The notes beneath the pieces are model-generated. The model was given only the letters and a program-made list of their open reading frames with translations, was not told where the DNA came from and ran no database searches. DNA of 64,000 bases from Comamonadaceae bacterium OS-1 (lineage in GTDB: Bacteria > Pseudomonadota > Gammaproteobacteria > Burkholderiales > Burkholderiaceae_C), in contig AP026969.1 in assembly GCA_027923965.1 (NCBI GenBank), positions 4,402,001 to 4,466,000 of the forward strand, given 5' to 3'. Numbering within the stretch: the first letter of the stretch is position 1; every line of letters begins with the position of its first letter. Of this stretch, positions 1-9,161 are shown piece by piece. The position numbers and the translations under genes were made by a program.

Positions 1-966
1 GATGTGCTTGGGGTGCACCACCCGCAGCGCGCCGCCCCAGCCGGATAGCTGGCGGATGAAAGCCAGCCCCTCGCGGTATTCGCGCCAGCCTTTCTGGCAG
101 CACAGGTACATGTAGTCTTTGGCGCAGGCCTGCATTTCTGCCAGGCAGGCGGCCCGGTTGGCCGGGCTCAGGCGCAGGGCCGGGTTGTCGCGCACCATCT
201 GGATGGCCCGCAGGCCGTTGGCGGCATTGCGCTGGGCGTTTTTAATCTGCGAGGCGTTGTCGTCGTGCCAGCGGTAGCGGGTAATGGATTCGCTGGTGTA
301 GACAAAGTCGCCCAGCAAGACCAGGCGCACCAGAAACTCGCGGTCTTCGGCCGTGCCCAGGCTTTCGTTGAACACGCCCACGGTGTCGATGGCCGAGCGC
401 GCCACCACCAGGCTGGAGGGCTTGATGAAGTTGCCCTTGACCAGCCGGGGAAAGATGGTGGAGTCGATGCGGTAGCAGGCGGTGCCCGCAATCGGCGCGC
501 CGTATTTTTTGGACGGATTGCCCCAGAAGTCGTCGTACAGGCGCTCATTGGGCACGTCGCCCGCAAACAAGCGGCCCGCTCCGTAGGCCGCAATGGCCGA
601 GGGCACCAGGGCCAGCGCCGCCACCAATGTTTCGAGGTGGAACGGCTCCCAGATGTCGTCGGCATCCAAGAACGCAATCCAGTCGCCCGTGGCCAGGCGG
701 ATGCCCTGGTTGCGGGTGGCCGAGATGCCGCTGTTGGCCTGGTCGTGCAGGCACACGCTGAAAGGGGCATTGTGCTGCGCCACCCAGTCGCGGATCACCT
801 GGCTGGTGGCATCCTTGGAGCCGTCGTTGACCACCACCACCTGCACGGGTAGCAGGGTCTGCCGGGCAATGCCGTCCAGGGCATCGGTGATGAAACCAGC
901 GGCGTTGTAGGCCGGTATCACCACCGATATCTGGGGGGCGGCGGATGAAACTGTTGTTTCGGGCAT
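1..966 (-). CDS. Glycosyltransferase family 2 (3' end cut by window edge)
   Basis: The frame opens at an ATG (966-964) and is still open at base 1, so at least 322 residues are visible and the C-terminus is missing. It starts MPETTVSSAAPQISVVIPAY, the usual first strand of a GT-A fold. It continues with a VVVVNDGSKD nucleotide-binding strand and the DxD-type motif AFLDADDIWEP. Later segments (TAEDREFLVRL, then YRWHDDNAS) fit the acceptor-side motif of GT2 enzymes. By family knowledge it transfers a sugar from a nucleotide-sugar to a growing surface glycan at the cytoplasmic membrane; donor and acceptor cannot be read from sequence. It is divergent from the GT10 gene to its right and shares the neighbourhood with a flippase, which suggests an O-antigen or capsule locus. 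Confidence 0.85.
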   Translation of the reverse strand, partial: MPETTVSSAAPQISVVIPAYNAAGFITDALDGIARQTLLPVQVVVVNDGSKDATSQVIRDWVAQHNAPFSVCLHDQANSGISATRNQGIRLATGDWIAFLDADDIWEPFHLETLVAALALVPSAIAAYGAGRLFAGDVPNERLYDDFWGNPSKKYGAPIAGTACYRIDSTIFPRLVKGNFIKPSSLVVARSAIDTVGVFNESLGTAEDREFLVRLVLLGDFVYTSESITRYRWHDDNASQIKNAQRNAANGLRAIQMVRDNPALRLSPANRAACLAEMQACAKDYMYLCCQKGWREYREGLAFIRQLSGWGGALRVVHPKHI

Positions 967-1201
967 CAATTTCTTTCTCAAGACAAGGGCAAAAGCAGCG
1001 TTGGGGATGATAGTCCCGGCCAAACGCCAAATCTGCCACAGTTCTTGGCACCTGCGGCTGCGCCATCCCCTAAACTCGTTAGCTACCCTGCCAACGGCCA
1101 TTGCCGGATTTTACTCCCCCTTATTGCCTAAACTAAACCCAATTAGGCTAAGATATGGAAACCCAAATAAACCGCAATCATCTTATTTTTTTAAGAGAAA
1201 A

Positions 1202-2167
1202 ATGTTAATTCGAATCGACAAAGACTGGGGATTCCCCGATGTAAAGCAGCAGAGTCCGGCATCGACCTGCAAATGGGGCGATTTTGAATTCACTTTTGAG
1301 CCGGTCAAGGAGTGCGATTTATTAATTTCTCTCAACCCACCCAACAAAGAAATTAAAGTCAAATGCCCACCAGGAAACAAATGGTTGTTTACGCTGGAAT
1401 CTCCTATCGACCAATATAAATGGCACATCGATTCTTTTGAATACTTCGATAAGGTTTTTACATACTGGGATGATTCTGTAGCAGGAAACATTTTGCACGA
1501 GCAAACCGCCTTACCTTGGCATATCGGTCGGAGTTACGACCAACTAATGGCTCTTACCCGTGAGCCTGGTTTGCTAATAAAAAAAGATGCCGTTTCATGG
1601 GTTACCAGCAATGCTACCCACAAAGAAGGTCATAAATTACGAATGGGCTTTAAAGATTATTTGATTGAACAGGGATTCAGTTTTGATCTTTTTGGAAGAG
1701 GTTTCAATCCCATCGACGACAAGTTTGATGGAATTTACCCCTACAAATATAGCCTCGCAATAGAAAACTATCCATGCAACGACTATTGGACTGAAAAAAT
1801 TGCCGACTGCTTTTTATCCTGGACTGTACCTATTTACTGGGGATGCAAAAATATTCTGTCTTACTTCCCGGAAAAATCGATCATCTTGATCGATCCCAGT
1901 GACCCCCAAGCTGCGTTGAAAACTATTCGACATGCCATTGATAGTGGTTACTACCATCAGAACCTGGATGCACTGGCAGAGGCACGGGATTTGGTACTGA
2001 ATAAATACCAGCTATTTCCGCACGTATCAGGGTTGATCAAGAAGTACGGCATTCAGGAGGGTGGTAACAAAAAAAGAAGCTATATTCCAAAAAACAAGGC
2101 CCATGGAGAAACAAGGACTCTTGCGTCTCTGTCCTCCAAGCTTTGGAGAATTTTTAAAGCCACCTAA
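1202..2167 (+). CDS. GT10-family (alpha-1,3/4-fucosyltransferase-like) glycosyltransferase
   Basis: The open frame extends back to an ATG at 1001, but the ATG at 1202 gives the natural start (MLIRIDKDWGFPD) after an AGAGA sequence, and a 321-residue protein. Residues about 182-205 carry the GT10 donor-binding signature (KYSLAIENYPCNDYWTEKI, followed by a VPIYWGC segment), matching the ENs...DY.TEK...VP..yG pattern of bacterial and eukaryotic alpha-1,3-fucosyltransferases. The expected role is transfer of fucose from GDP-fucose to a lipopolysaccharide or capsule glycan in the cytoplasm. The gene is clearly richer in A+T than its neighbours and lies opposite to the flanking polysaccharide genes, which suggests recent transfer. 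Sugar specificity is inferred from the family only. Confidence 0.8.
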   Translation: MLIRIDKDWGFPDVKQQSPASTCKWGDFEFTFEPVKECDLLISLNPPNKEIKVKCPPGNKWLFTLESPIDQYKWHIDSFEYFDKVFTYWDDSVAGNILHEQTALPWHIGRSYDQLMALTREPGLLIKKDAVSWVTSNATHKEGHKLRMGFKDYLIEQGFSFDLFGRGFNPIDDKFDGIYPYKYSLAIENYPCNDYWTEKIADCFLSWTVPIYWGCKNILSYFPEKSIILIDPSDPQAALKTIRHAIDSGYYHQNLDALAEARDLVLNKYQLFPHVSGLIKKYGIQEGGNKKRSYIPKNKAHGETRTLASLSSKLWRIFKAT

Positions 2168-2272
2168 GTTAGCCACTTGGAAAATTGCCTCTAAGGCCAA
2201 CAACCCCATTTAAACTCTTTTTTGCGCAAGGTCCTACGGGTCCAGAACCCGAAGGCGCACCAATGGCGCTTC

Positions 2273-3280
2273 TCAGGCCAGGGACTGCAACGTGATGCCA
2301 CGAGATCCCGCTTGCCAGACATTCCGGGTTGTCCCGCGCATCAGTGTTATCCATGCACCAATGTTGCCGGTGTGCGTAACAATATGCGACATGCTAGAGA
2401 GGATGTACATCGCCGCAGTCATGTTCTGGGCAAAGCTGATGCGCTTTCCAGAAATCTCCGCAGTCTGGTGGAGGACGATCTGGCCGGACGTACGCGGAAG
2501 TGCCTCAATCACGTCGCATATGCCCGAGAAATGGTGTTTGAAGAGATCACAGATCTGTGCTTGGTCGGTTTGTATCAAGACGCGGTCGGCAAGACCCTCT
2601 TCCAGCAGTTTTTGAGCACGTTCGACATACAGCGATGAATCCGTGGGCGCAATCTCTGTGGCCTTGTCCGTTCCCCGGATGCATATGCCGACGTACCGCT
2701 GGCCATTTTTCAAATATTGGGTGCTGAAGTCAGAAATCTGGCGGTGGATCTGCTGATTGGGTTTGAAGTAGGTTTCAACCAGAGCGGACAGTACGTCGAA
2801 ATCCAACGCACTGTAAGAGCCGTGGTGGTCAAAGTGCTTTAATCGGTCGGCTGTCCAGGCAGGCAACTTGTCGCGGAGTCGAGAAACCGAGGGCGATTCG
2901 AACATCTGCGGATACGTATCTTCCCCGGCAGTTTCCTTGTAAGCCGAAAGGGTTCCGGAAAAGTTGACCTTCGATGGTAGATGGCCCGCTGCGATCAGAT
3001 CGCAGATCGACCACAAGGCAACGCTCATACAACTGTAGAGTCCAGTATCGTGGGTCAGGAAAAACTCTGCGTTGACCGGGTCGTATATCCCGTATTCCAT
3101 GTCGATCAGCTCTTTTTTCCGTACGGAGGAAAAATTGCCAATGATGGATTTTTTGACTAAATTGCTTGGCGCAGAGTATTTGAATAGTTGAACCTCGACA
3201 CCGAACAGCGTCCTTGTGCAGAGATTGAGGGTCCTCTTGAAGACGTGTTTGGCGTCATCGGGTTGTGCAAGTCTTCTCAT
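2273..3280 (-). CDS. Putative fucosyltransferase-like glycosyltransferase (GT23-like HxR-TDK motif)
   Basis: This 335-residue soluble protein has no signal peptide or membrane segment. The strongest clue is YVGICIRGTDKATE in the second half, which resembles the VHVRRTDK GDP-fucose-binding motif of NodZ/FUT8-type (GT23) enzymes. It is followed by a VLIQTDQ strand and a C-terminal SHIVTHTGNIGAWI segment at the place where GT23 proteins have their TxSN-like motif. It lies 52 bp downstream of the flippase gene on the same strand, so the two are probably co-transcribed. Assignment to GT23 rests on one motif and on gene context; it could be another GT-B enzyme of the O-fucosyltransferase-like group. 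Confidence 0.5.
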   Translation of the reverse strand: MRRLAQPDDAKHVFKRTLNLCTRTLFGVEVQLFKYSAPSNLVKKSIIGNFSSVRKKELIDMEYGIYDPVNAEFFLTHDTGLYSCMSVALWSICDLIAAGHLPSKVNFSGTLSAYKETAGEDTYPQMFESPSVSRLRDKLPAWTADRLKHFDHHGSYSALDFDVLSALVETYFKPNQQIHRQISDFSTQYLKNGQRYVGICIRGTDKATEIAPTDSSLYVERAQKLLEEGLADRVLIQTDQAQICDLFKHHFSGICDVIEALPRTSGQIVLHQTAEISGKRISFAQNMTAAMYILSSMSHIVTHTGNIGAWITLMRGTTRNVWQAGSRGITLQSLA

Positions 3281-3332
3281 CGAGCAGTGGTTTGGATAGG
3301 AAAATTTAGCGCTGACGGCCCGCGCAGGTTTA

Positions 3333-4772
3333 TCAGTTGCGTGCCAGAAGGCGATTCACGATCGGATCCAACTCCTCGAGGAGGGGGTGCGCAATCCATT
3401 TGATCATGGCGAAAAATCCGATCACGGATCCGGCAACGCCGAGCAGCAGCGGAGACCAGACATTGGAGGGAGTTGCCCCGTAGAACGCGAAGACGAGGGC
3501 AGGGGCAACACCGGCGGCGAGGCTCACTACCGCACTGGAGCGGAGTGTGACAAACATCGCGGAGTAACTGAACTGGGCCTCTTTCTGGGTTGCATTCAAC
3601 CAGAATATCGACCGCACGATGGAGGCCACCGTCACACACACACCTAGGGCAAGCAATCCGATACTGGCACCGATGGCAGTCAATATGACGGCAATGACCG
3701 TGGTCACTGCGGTCACCCGCAGTACGCTGTTGACCGCACCGACCGCCATCAGTGCCGACATACACATGGCCGCCGGCATGCCGCAGGCCAATGCGGCAGC
3801 CAGCAACCGTGTGAGATCGACGGCGCCATCCCACTGATCTCCATACATGATCCGTATGGCGGGATACGCTAGAAATATGGTGCCCAAGGAGAACGACCAG
3901 CCTACGGCCGTCACGTAAGAGGTTGCTTTCAGGAACGGAAGGGTGATATTCCCCTCTTCCCGGGACTGTTTGGCGAACCACGAAATGGCCACTGACGAAA
4001 TGGCCGACATCACCAGTCGGTCGAACATCGATACAAAACCGCCGGCACGGGAAAACAATCCTGTAGCGGTCATGCTTTGCAACTTGCCGAGTAACAACTC
4101 CGCGGCACTTCCCCCAATCGTTTGGAATATGGACGCGCCGGTAGACTTCGAGCCGAAAGAAAGGACACGTTTGATTTCTTTGGTGCCCGGAAGCCATGGA
4201 AACCACTTGGGCCGAAAGTAGATGGCCATCAACGCATTGACGAGGGTGCTGCCGAACGAACCAATTGCCAGGCTGATCGGGCCCATACCGATCCAGGCGA
4301 GGTAAATGGATACCAACGCACCCACAAGTGTGGATGAAAATCGGACCAACGCCAGCGCATCAAAGCGCATCTCCCGGATCTGCCACGCGTAGGTTAAAGA
4401 ACCGAAAGGATTGACTGCGTAGTTGGCCGCCAACACAAACATGATGCTCTTCATGCGCGGCTCGTTATAGAAGTGCGCCGCGGGCACACTGCCCAGCAGT
4501 ACGACGATGGCAAGAAACCATCCCAATCCCAGCTGTACGGCCCACACCGCGCGAACCCGTTCCTTGGTGAGTTCCTTTTCCTGCACCAGGTAACCGCCGG
4601 CACCCATGTCACGCACCGTGGCGAGGAACGTCAGCATCACCATGGTTACTGAATATATGCCGATGTCCTGAGGCGTCAAAAGACGGGCAATCACCATGGA
4701 AGAAACAATGCTCAGCATGAGGCTGGCATAACGATCCAGATACGAGTAAGCCAGGGATTTTCTAATGGACAT
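3333..4772 (-). CDS. Wzx/WzxC-type polysaccharide flippase (MOP/PST family)
   Basis: The 479-residue protein is hydrophobic throughout, with roughly 12-14 predicted membrane helices, and begins with the PST-family N-terminus (SYLDRYASLMLSIVSSMVIA followed by RLLTPQDIGIYS). The LTPxDxG turn after helix 1 is typical of WzxC-like lipopolysaccharide and colanic-acid exporters. By family it flips undecaprenyl-linked oligosaccharide units across the inner membrane. The downstream gene on the same strand is a glycosyltransferase, which fits a repeat-unit assembly cluster. No Wzy polymerase or chain-length regulator is present in the window, so the rest of the cluster must lie elsewhere or beyond the left edge. 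Confidence 0.85.
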   Translation of the reverse strand: MSIRKSLAYSYLDRYASLMLSIVSSMVIARLLTPQDIGIYSVTMVMLTFLATVRDMGAGGYLVQEKELTKERVRAVWAVQLGLGWFLAIVVLLGSVPAAHFYNEPRMKSIMFVLAANYAVNPFGSLTYAWQIREMRFDALALVRFSSTLVGALVSIYLAWIGMGPISLAIGSFGSTLVNALMAIYFRPKWFPWLPGTKEIKRVLSFGSKSTGASIFQTIGGSAAELLLGKLQSMTATGLFSRAGGFVSMFDRLVMSAISSVAISWFAKQSREEGNITLPFLKATSYVTAVGWSFSLGTIFLAYPAIRIMYGDQWDGAVDLTRLLAAALACGMPAAMCMSALMAVGAVNSVLRVTAVTTVIAVILTAIGASIGLLALGVCVTVASIVRSIFWLNATQKEAQFSYSAMFVTLRSSAVVSLAAGVAPALVFAFYGATPSNVWSPLLLGVAGSVIGFFAMIKWIAHPLLEELDPIVNRLLARN

Positions 4773-5105
4773 GTTCGGGTTCTATCTGCCTAGTTGCTGT
4801 TGTCCGTCAGCACCATGAATCTCGCATGTTTGACGCAGGTTTCAACGAATTTTCAGAGCAGCCGCCACATCTTTATAGGTGAACATAGGGATAGTCATTC
4901 TGTCTGTGACGGACGTTGTGAGCATTATGCAGGCTGTCATGCACCAAGGTTTTGGCGGCTATGTAAATGAGGCCGCCGGGGAGTGCTTGCGATGCCGCTT
5001 TGCGTTAGGGAGCACAGCGGTTCTAGGGCTTTGCAAATCGCGGCACCACTTGAAGACCCCCGAAGTCCCGCCCTATCGCAGCACTATCGGCTGTGTTGGA
5101 TTGCG
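4773..5105. other. Gene-free stretch between flippase and alr
   Basis: These 333 bases lie upstream of the flippase and downstream of alr. A short plus-strand frame (4879-5157) overlaps the alr end antisense and has no recognisable protein features. I see no hairpin-T run, RNA gene or repeat here. The flippase promoter should lie in its left half. Confidence 0.4.
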
Positions 5106-6227
5106 CTACTCCACCACCACCGGCACCCGCAGCGCCAGCGCACACATTAATTCGTAACCAACGGTACCCGCCATTTGGGCGACCTCGTCGATCGGCAACA
5201 CCACGCCATTCGCGGCCCGGCCCCACAGGGTGGCGACGCTGCCGATATGGGCCTGGGGCACGGGGCCCAGGTCTACCGCCAGCATGTCCATGCTCACGCG
5301 GCCCAGGGTGCGGGTGCGCACACCGTCGACCAGCACCGGGGTGCCGGTGGGGCAGATGCGCGGGTAGCCGTCGGCATAGCCGCAGGCCACCACGCCGATG
5401 CGCATCGGCTGCTCGGCTACAAAACTGGAGCCATAACCTACGCTTGCGCCCGTCTGCAGGTCTTGGGTAGCTATTATTTTCGCAGCAAGCGTCATGGCGG
5501 GCTGCAAACCCCAGTCGGCGGCGCTGTGGGCCGGGAAATCGGGCGCGCTGCCGTAGATGGCGATGCCGGGGCGCACCCAGTCGCCCGCCACCTGGGCAGC
5601 CAGTGCGGGTTGCTGCAGCGGGCCACCCGCGGTGTGGCGCAGGGTGGCGGCGCTGTTGGCCACGCTGCGCTCGCCGGGCAGGTCGGCGGTGACGGCGTTG
5701 AACACCGCCATGGCCTCGGCAATGCCGCGCGGACCATCGGCATCGCTGAAATGGGTGATGAGCGAGATTTCGTCCACCTGGGGCAGCAGGTTGAGCCGGG
5801 TCCAGGCCGAGCGGTAGCGCTCGGGCGCAAAGCCCAGGCGGTTCATGCCAGTGTTCATTTTCAAAAAAATGCGGTGCGGCACATTGGTTTTGTGGACGGC
5901 CAGCATGTCGATCTGGGCGTCGCAGTGCACCGTGTGCCACAGGTCCAGGCGCGAGCACAGCTCCAGGTCGCGCTGCTCGAACACGCCTTCGAGCAGCAGC
6001 ACCGGGCCGCGCCAGCCCAGGGCGCGCACGCGCTCGGCCTCGTTCAGGTCCAGCAGGGCGAAGCCATCGGCCCCGCGCAGGCCCTCAAACGCGCGCTCGA
6101 TGCCGTGGCCGTAGGCGTTGGCCTTGACCACCGCCCATACCCTGGCATCGCCCGCAGCGGCGCGGGCACGGGCCAGGTTGTGGCGCAGGGCATCGGTGTG
6201 GATGGTGGCTTGGATGGGACGGGGCAT
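5106..6227 (-). CDS. alr: Alanine racemase
   Basis: Pyridoxal-phosphate enzyme that interconverts L- and D-alanine for peptidoglycan synthesis. The 373-residue length is standard. Lys35 in [10 protein letters not shown] is the PLP-binding lysine. Tyr265 in ASVGYGSSF is the second catalytic base, and CGYADGYPR and RVSMDML are further family motifs. It is transcribed divergently from lplT. A short AT-rich patch coding for AAKIIATQD (about 5455-5500) stands out from the very GC-rich remainder and resembles the dispersed repeat seen elsewhere in the window, though it causes no length change in the protein. Confidence 0.96.
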   Translation of the reverse strand: MPRPIQATIHTDALRHNLARARAAAGDARVWAVVKANAYGHGIERAFEGLRGADGFALLDLNEAERVRALGWRGPVLLLEGVFEQRDLELCSRLDLWHTVHCDAQIDMLAVHKTNVPHRIFLKMNTGMNRLGFAPERYRSAWTRLNLLPQVDEISLITHFSDADGPRGIAEAMAVFNAVTADLPGERSVANSAATLRHTAGGPLQQPALAAQVAGDWVRPGIAIYGSAPDFPAHSAADWGLQPAMTLAAKIIATQDLQTGASVGYGSSFVAEQPMRIGVVACGYADGYPRICPTGTPVLVDGVRTRTLGRVSMDMLAVDLGPVPQAHIGSVATLWGRAANGVVLPIDEVAQMAGTVGYELMCALALRVPVVVE

Positions 6228-6384
6228 GGGTGGGGTCCGTTCAGGTCAAAGGCGCAGGCTTGCGGGCCCAGTTCGGGGGTATTGGGGATTTTGGCATTCC
6301 GCCACGTGCTATAACCCGCACTTCTTTAGAGACATGGCTTAAATCAACCCGCATCAGCCCCGCTGATGCCGTTACCCCAATTTA

Positions 6385-7665
6385 ATGAAGCGCGGTTTCT
6401 TTACCCTCATGTCGGCCCAGTTCTTCTCGTCACTGGCCGACCAAGCGCTTTTTGTCGCGTCGGTGGCCATGATCCGGGGCAGCGGCGGCGCGCAATGGCA
6501 GCAAGCGGCACTGGTGCCGATGTTTGCGTTGTTCTACGTGATCCTGGCCCCCTGGCTAGGTGCGCTGGCCGATGCCTACCCCAAGGGCCGGGTGATGCTG
6601 GCCAGCAACGCCATCAAGATGGTGGGCTGCGGAATGATGCTGTTTGGCGCGCATCCGCTGGTAGCCACGGCCATCGTCGGCCTGGGTGCCGCCGCCTACT
6701 CACCCGCCAAATACGGCATCCTGACCGAGATGCTGCCCGCCTCGCAACTGGTCAAGGCCAATGGCTGGATCGAGGGGCTGACGATTGCCTCCATCATCCT
6801 GGGCGTGCTGTTTGGCGGCCAACTGGTGGGCCCGATCCTGTCGGCCAAGCTGCTGGCATTCGACTTTCCGCTCATCGAAACCGGCATCCACACCCCGCCC
6901 CAGGCCGCCATCAGCGTGCTGATTGCGGTGTACGCCCTGGCCGCCTGGTTCAACACCCGCATTCCCGATACCGGGGTGGAGATGCGCCCCATGCCGCGCA
7001 ACTTCCTGGCGCTGCTGCCCGACTTCTGGCGCTGCAACTCCCGCCTGTGGAACGACAAGCTGGGCCAGATCACCCTGGCCACCACCACCCTGTTCTGGGG
7101 TGTCAGCGGCAACCTCAAATACATCGTGCTGGCCTGGAGCGCCACCGCCCTGGGCTACAGCATCACCCAGTCCACCAGCCTGCTAGGCGTGGTGGCGATT
7201 GGCACCGCCGTGGGGGCCGTGGCAGCCTCCATGCGCATGCGGCTGGATACGGCCACCAAGGTGATCCCGTTGGGGCTAGCCATGGGCCTGCTGGTGATTT
7301 TGATGAACTTCATCCACAACGTCTGGGTGGCTGTGCCGTTTTTGATTGTGCTGGGCGGGCTGGGTGGCTTTATGGTGGTGCCGATGAACGCCTTGCTGCA
7401 GCACCGCGGCCACAACCTGATGGGCGCGGGCCGCTCGATTGCGGTGCAAAACTTCAACGAGCAGCTGTGCATTCTGGCGCTGGGCGCGTTCTACAGCGTG
7501 TCCACCGGCATGGGCCTGTCGTCGTTTGGGGCTATCACGGCCTTTGGTCTGGTGGTGGCCGGGTTCATGTGGCTGATCCAGCGCTGGCACGCCAGCAACT
7601 GCATCCAGCACAAGGACGAGGTCGAACATCTCTTGATGCTGGCCCGCACCGACAACACCCACTAG
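6385..7665 (+). CDS. lplT: Lysophospholipid transporter LplT (MFS)
   Basis: The 426-residue major-facilitator protein opens with MKRGFFTLMSAQFFSSLADQ, the characteristic LplT N-terminus, and has about 12 hydrophobic segments. SPAKYGILTEMLP is a conserved LplT cytoplasmic-loop motif. LplT flips lysophosphatidylethanolamine into the inner leaflet of the cytoplasmic membrane for re-acylation. In enterobacteria the partner acyltransferase Aas is adjacent; here no aas follows, and the gene instead stands divergent to alr. The ATG at 6385 is preferred over an out-of-frame upstream ORF because it gives the exact family start. Confidence 0.93.
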   Translation: MKRGFFTLMSAQFFSSLADQALFVASVAMIRGSGGAQWQQAALVPMFALFYVILAPWLGALADAYPKGRVMLASNAIKMVGCGMMLFGAHPLVATAIVGLGAAAYSPAKYGILTEMLPASQLVKANGWIEGLTIASIILGVLFGGQLVGPILSAKLLAFDFPLIETGIHTPPQAAISVLIAVYALAAWFNTRIPDTGVEMRPMPRNFLALLPDFWRCNSRLWNDKLGQITLATTTLFWGVSGNLKYIVLAWSATALGYSITQSTSLLGVVAIGTAVGAVAASMRMRLDTATKVIPLGLAMGLLVILMNFIHNVWVAVPFLIVLGGLGGFMVVPMNALLQHRGHNLMGAGRSIAVQNFNEQLCILALGAFYSVSTGMGLSSFGAITAFGLVVAGFMWLIQRWHASNCIQHKDEVEHLLMLARTDNTH

Positions 7666-7669
7666 CCGC

Positions 7670-8542
7670 GTGCGGTCCTCCCCCCTGCTGCCGTTCCTGG
7701 CGCTACTGCTCAACGCCTTCATCTGGGGCGTGTCGTGGTGGCCGTTTCGCCAGCTGCAGCAGGTCGGCCTGCATCCGCTGTGGGCCACCTCCCTGCTGTT
7801 TGCCGTAGCCCTGGCGGGCCTGCTGGCCCTGCGCCCCGGCGCGTGGAAAGGCCTGCGCCAACCCGGGCTGTGGTGGCTGCTGGTGGCCACCGGCCTGACC
7901 AATGTGTGTTTCAACTGGGCCGTGGCCATTGGCGATGTGGTGCGGGTGGTGTTGCTGTTCTACCTGATGCCCGGCTGGGCGGTATTGCTGGCCTGGGGCC
8001 TGCTGGGCGAACGCCCCACCCGGGCGGCGCTGCTGCGGCTGGCGCTGGCCGTGGCGGGCGTGCTGGTGGTCCTGTGGCCCACGGGCGGCGTGGTGGCCAC
8101 AGCCCTGTCAGTGGCCGACCTGCTGGCCGTGCTGGGCGGTCTGGGCTTTGCGCTGACCAATGTGCTGCTCAAACGCCTGCACGCCGTGCCCGGCACCGAG
8201 CGCATGGCGGCCATGTTTACCGGTGGCGTGCTGATGGCCGGGCTAGCTGCGGGCATAGGCGGCCAGTTTGGCGTGGTGCCGGCCTTGCCCCCGCTGTGGG
8301 AGCATGGCGGCGCGCTGCTGGTGGTGGCGGGCCTGGGCGTGGCGTTCTTTGTGGGCAACATGGGCCTGCAATACGGTGCATCGCGCCTGCCCACCAGCAC
8401 CACCTCCATCGTGATGCTGACCGAGGTGGTGTTTGCCAGCGTGTCGTCCATCGCCCTGGGTGCCGCCACCTTGTCGCTGCGTACCTTGGTGGGGGCCAGC
8501 CTGATCTTGCTGGCGTCCGTCCTGGCGGCGCGCAGCGAATAA
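7670..8542 (+). CDS. EamA/DMT-family transporter
   Basis: The gene starts at a GTG only four bases after the lplT stop, so the two are almost certainly co-transcribed. The 290-residue product is hydrophobic with about ten membrane helices arranged as two EamA repeats. The first repeat includes FIWGVSWWPFRQLQ and the second LPPLWEHGGALLVVAGLG with GLQYGASRLPTSTTSIV. Drug/metabolite transporters of this type export amino acids or metabolites; no specific substrate can be inferred. Confidence 0.85.
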   Translation: MRSSPLLPFLALLLNAFIWGVSWWPFRQLQQVGLHPLWATSLLFAVALAGLLALRPGAWKGLRQPGLWWLLVATGLTNVCFNWAVAIGDVVRVVLLFYLMPGWAVLLAWGLLGERPTRAALLRLALAVAGVLVVLWPTGGVVATALSVADLLAVLGGLGFALTNVLLKRLHAVPGTERMAAMFTGGVLMAGLAAGIGGQFGVVPALPPLWEHGGALLVVAGLGVAFFVGNMGLQYGASRLPTSTTSIVMLTEVVFASVSSIALGAATLSLRTLVGASLILLASVLAARSE

Positions 8543-8568
8543 AGGCCGTTTCTGCTTAAATTGCGGGC

Positions 8569-9057
8569 ATGACTACCTCCATCTTTGACTTCACTGCCAC
8601 CGACATCCACGGCCAGCCCGTGGCCCTGTCGCAGTTCAGGGGCCAGGCCCTGCTGATCGTCAACACCGCCAGCGCCTGCGGTTTCACGCCGCAGTTTGCC
8701 GGGCTGGAGGCGCTGCACAAAAGCTACGGTGCCCAGGGCCTGGCCGTGCTGGGCTTTCCGTGCAACCAGTTTGGCGCGCAAGACAAGGGCAGCAACGACG
8801 AGATCGCCAGCTTTTGCCAGCTCAACTACGGCGTGAGCTTCCCCATGATGGCCAAGATCGAGGTCAACGGAGCCGGAGCCGACCCGCTCTACCAGTGGCT
8901 GTGTGCCGAAGCCCCCGGCCTGCTGGGCACCAAGGCCATCAAGTGGAACTTCACCAAGTTCCTGGTCGGCAAGGACGGCCAGGTGCGCAAGCGCTACGCG
9001 CCCACCGACACGCCGCAGAGCCTGGCCAAGGATATCGAAGCGGCTTTGGAAATTTAA
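8569..9057 (+). CDS. Glutathione peroxidase (cysteine type)
   Basis: This 162-residue thiol peroxidase has the family triad motifs in order: NTASACGFT with peroxidatic Cys37 (cysteine instead of selenocysteine), LGFPCNQFGAQ with the glutamine and the likely resolving cysteine, and KWNFTKFLV with the tryptophan and asparagine. It reduces hydrogen and lipid peroxides in the cytoplasm, and bacterial members often use thioredoxin. It is 26 bp downstream of the EamA gene on the same strand. The bare name btuE/gpo is not assigned, because paralogues cannot be separated from sequence alone. Confidence 0.93.
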   Translation: MTTSIFDFTATDIHGQPVALSQFRGQALLIVNTASACGFTPQFAGLEALHKSYGAQGLAVLGFPCNQFGAQDKGSNDEIASFCQLNYGVSFPMMAKIEVNGAGADPLYQWLCAEAPGLLGTKAIKWNFTKFLVGKDGQVRKRYAPTDTPQSLAKDIEAALEI

Positions 9058-9161
9058 AGAAAATCGGCACCCCGTGCTGATCTGGCGAGCGTGAGCAGCT
9101 CCTGATTTAATAGCAAACAGAATACCGGACAATCCGGGCTCCTTTCTGTGCGGAGCAGCCT

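Noticed and set aside
4879..5157. 92-codon plus-strand frame between the flippase and alr
   Set aside because: It has no ribosome site or recognisable sequence, and its end overlaps alr antisense.
6366..7808. 480-codon frame overlapping lplT in another phase
   Set aside because: lplT in the neighbouring phase has full-length family identity; this frame is Gly/Arg/Pro-rich filler.
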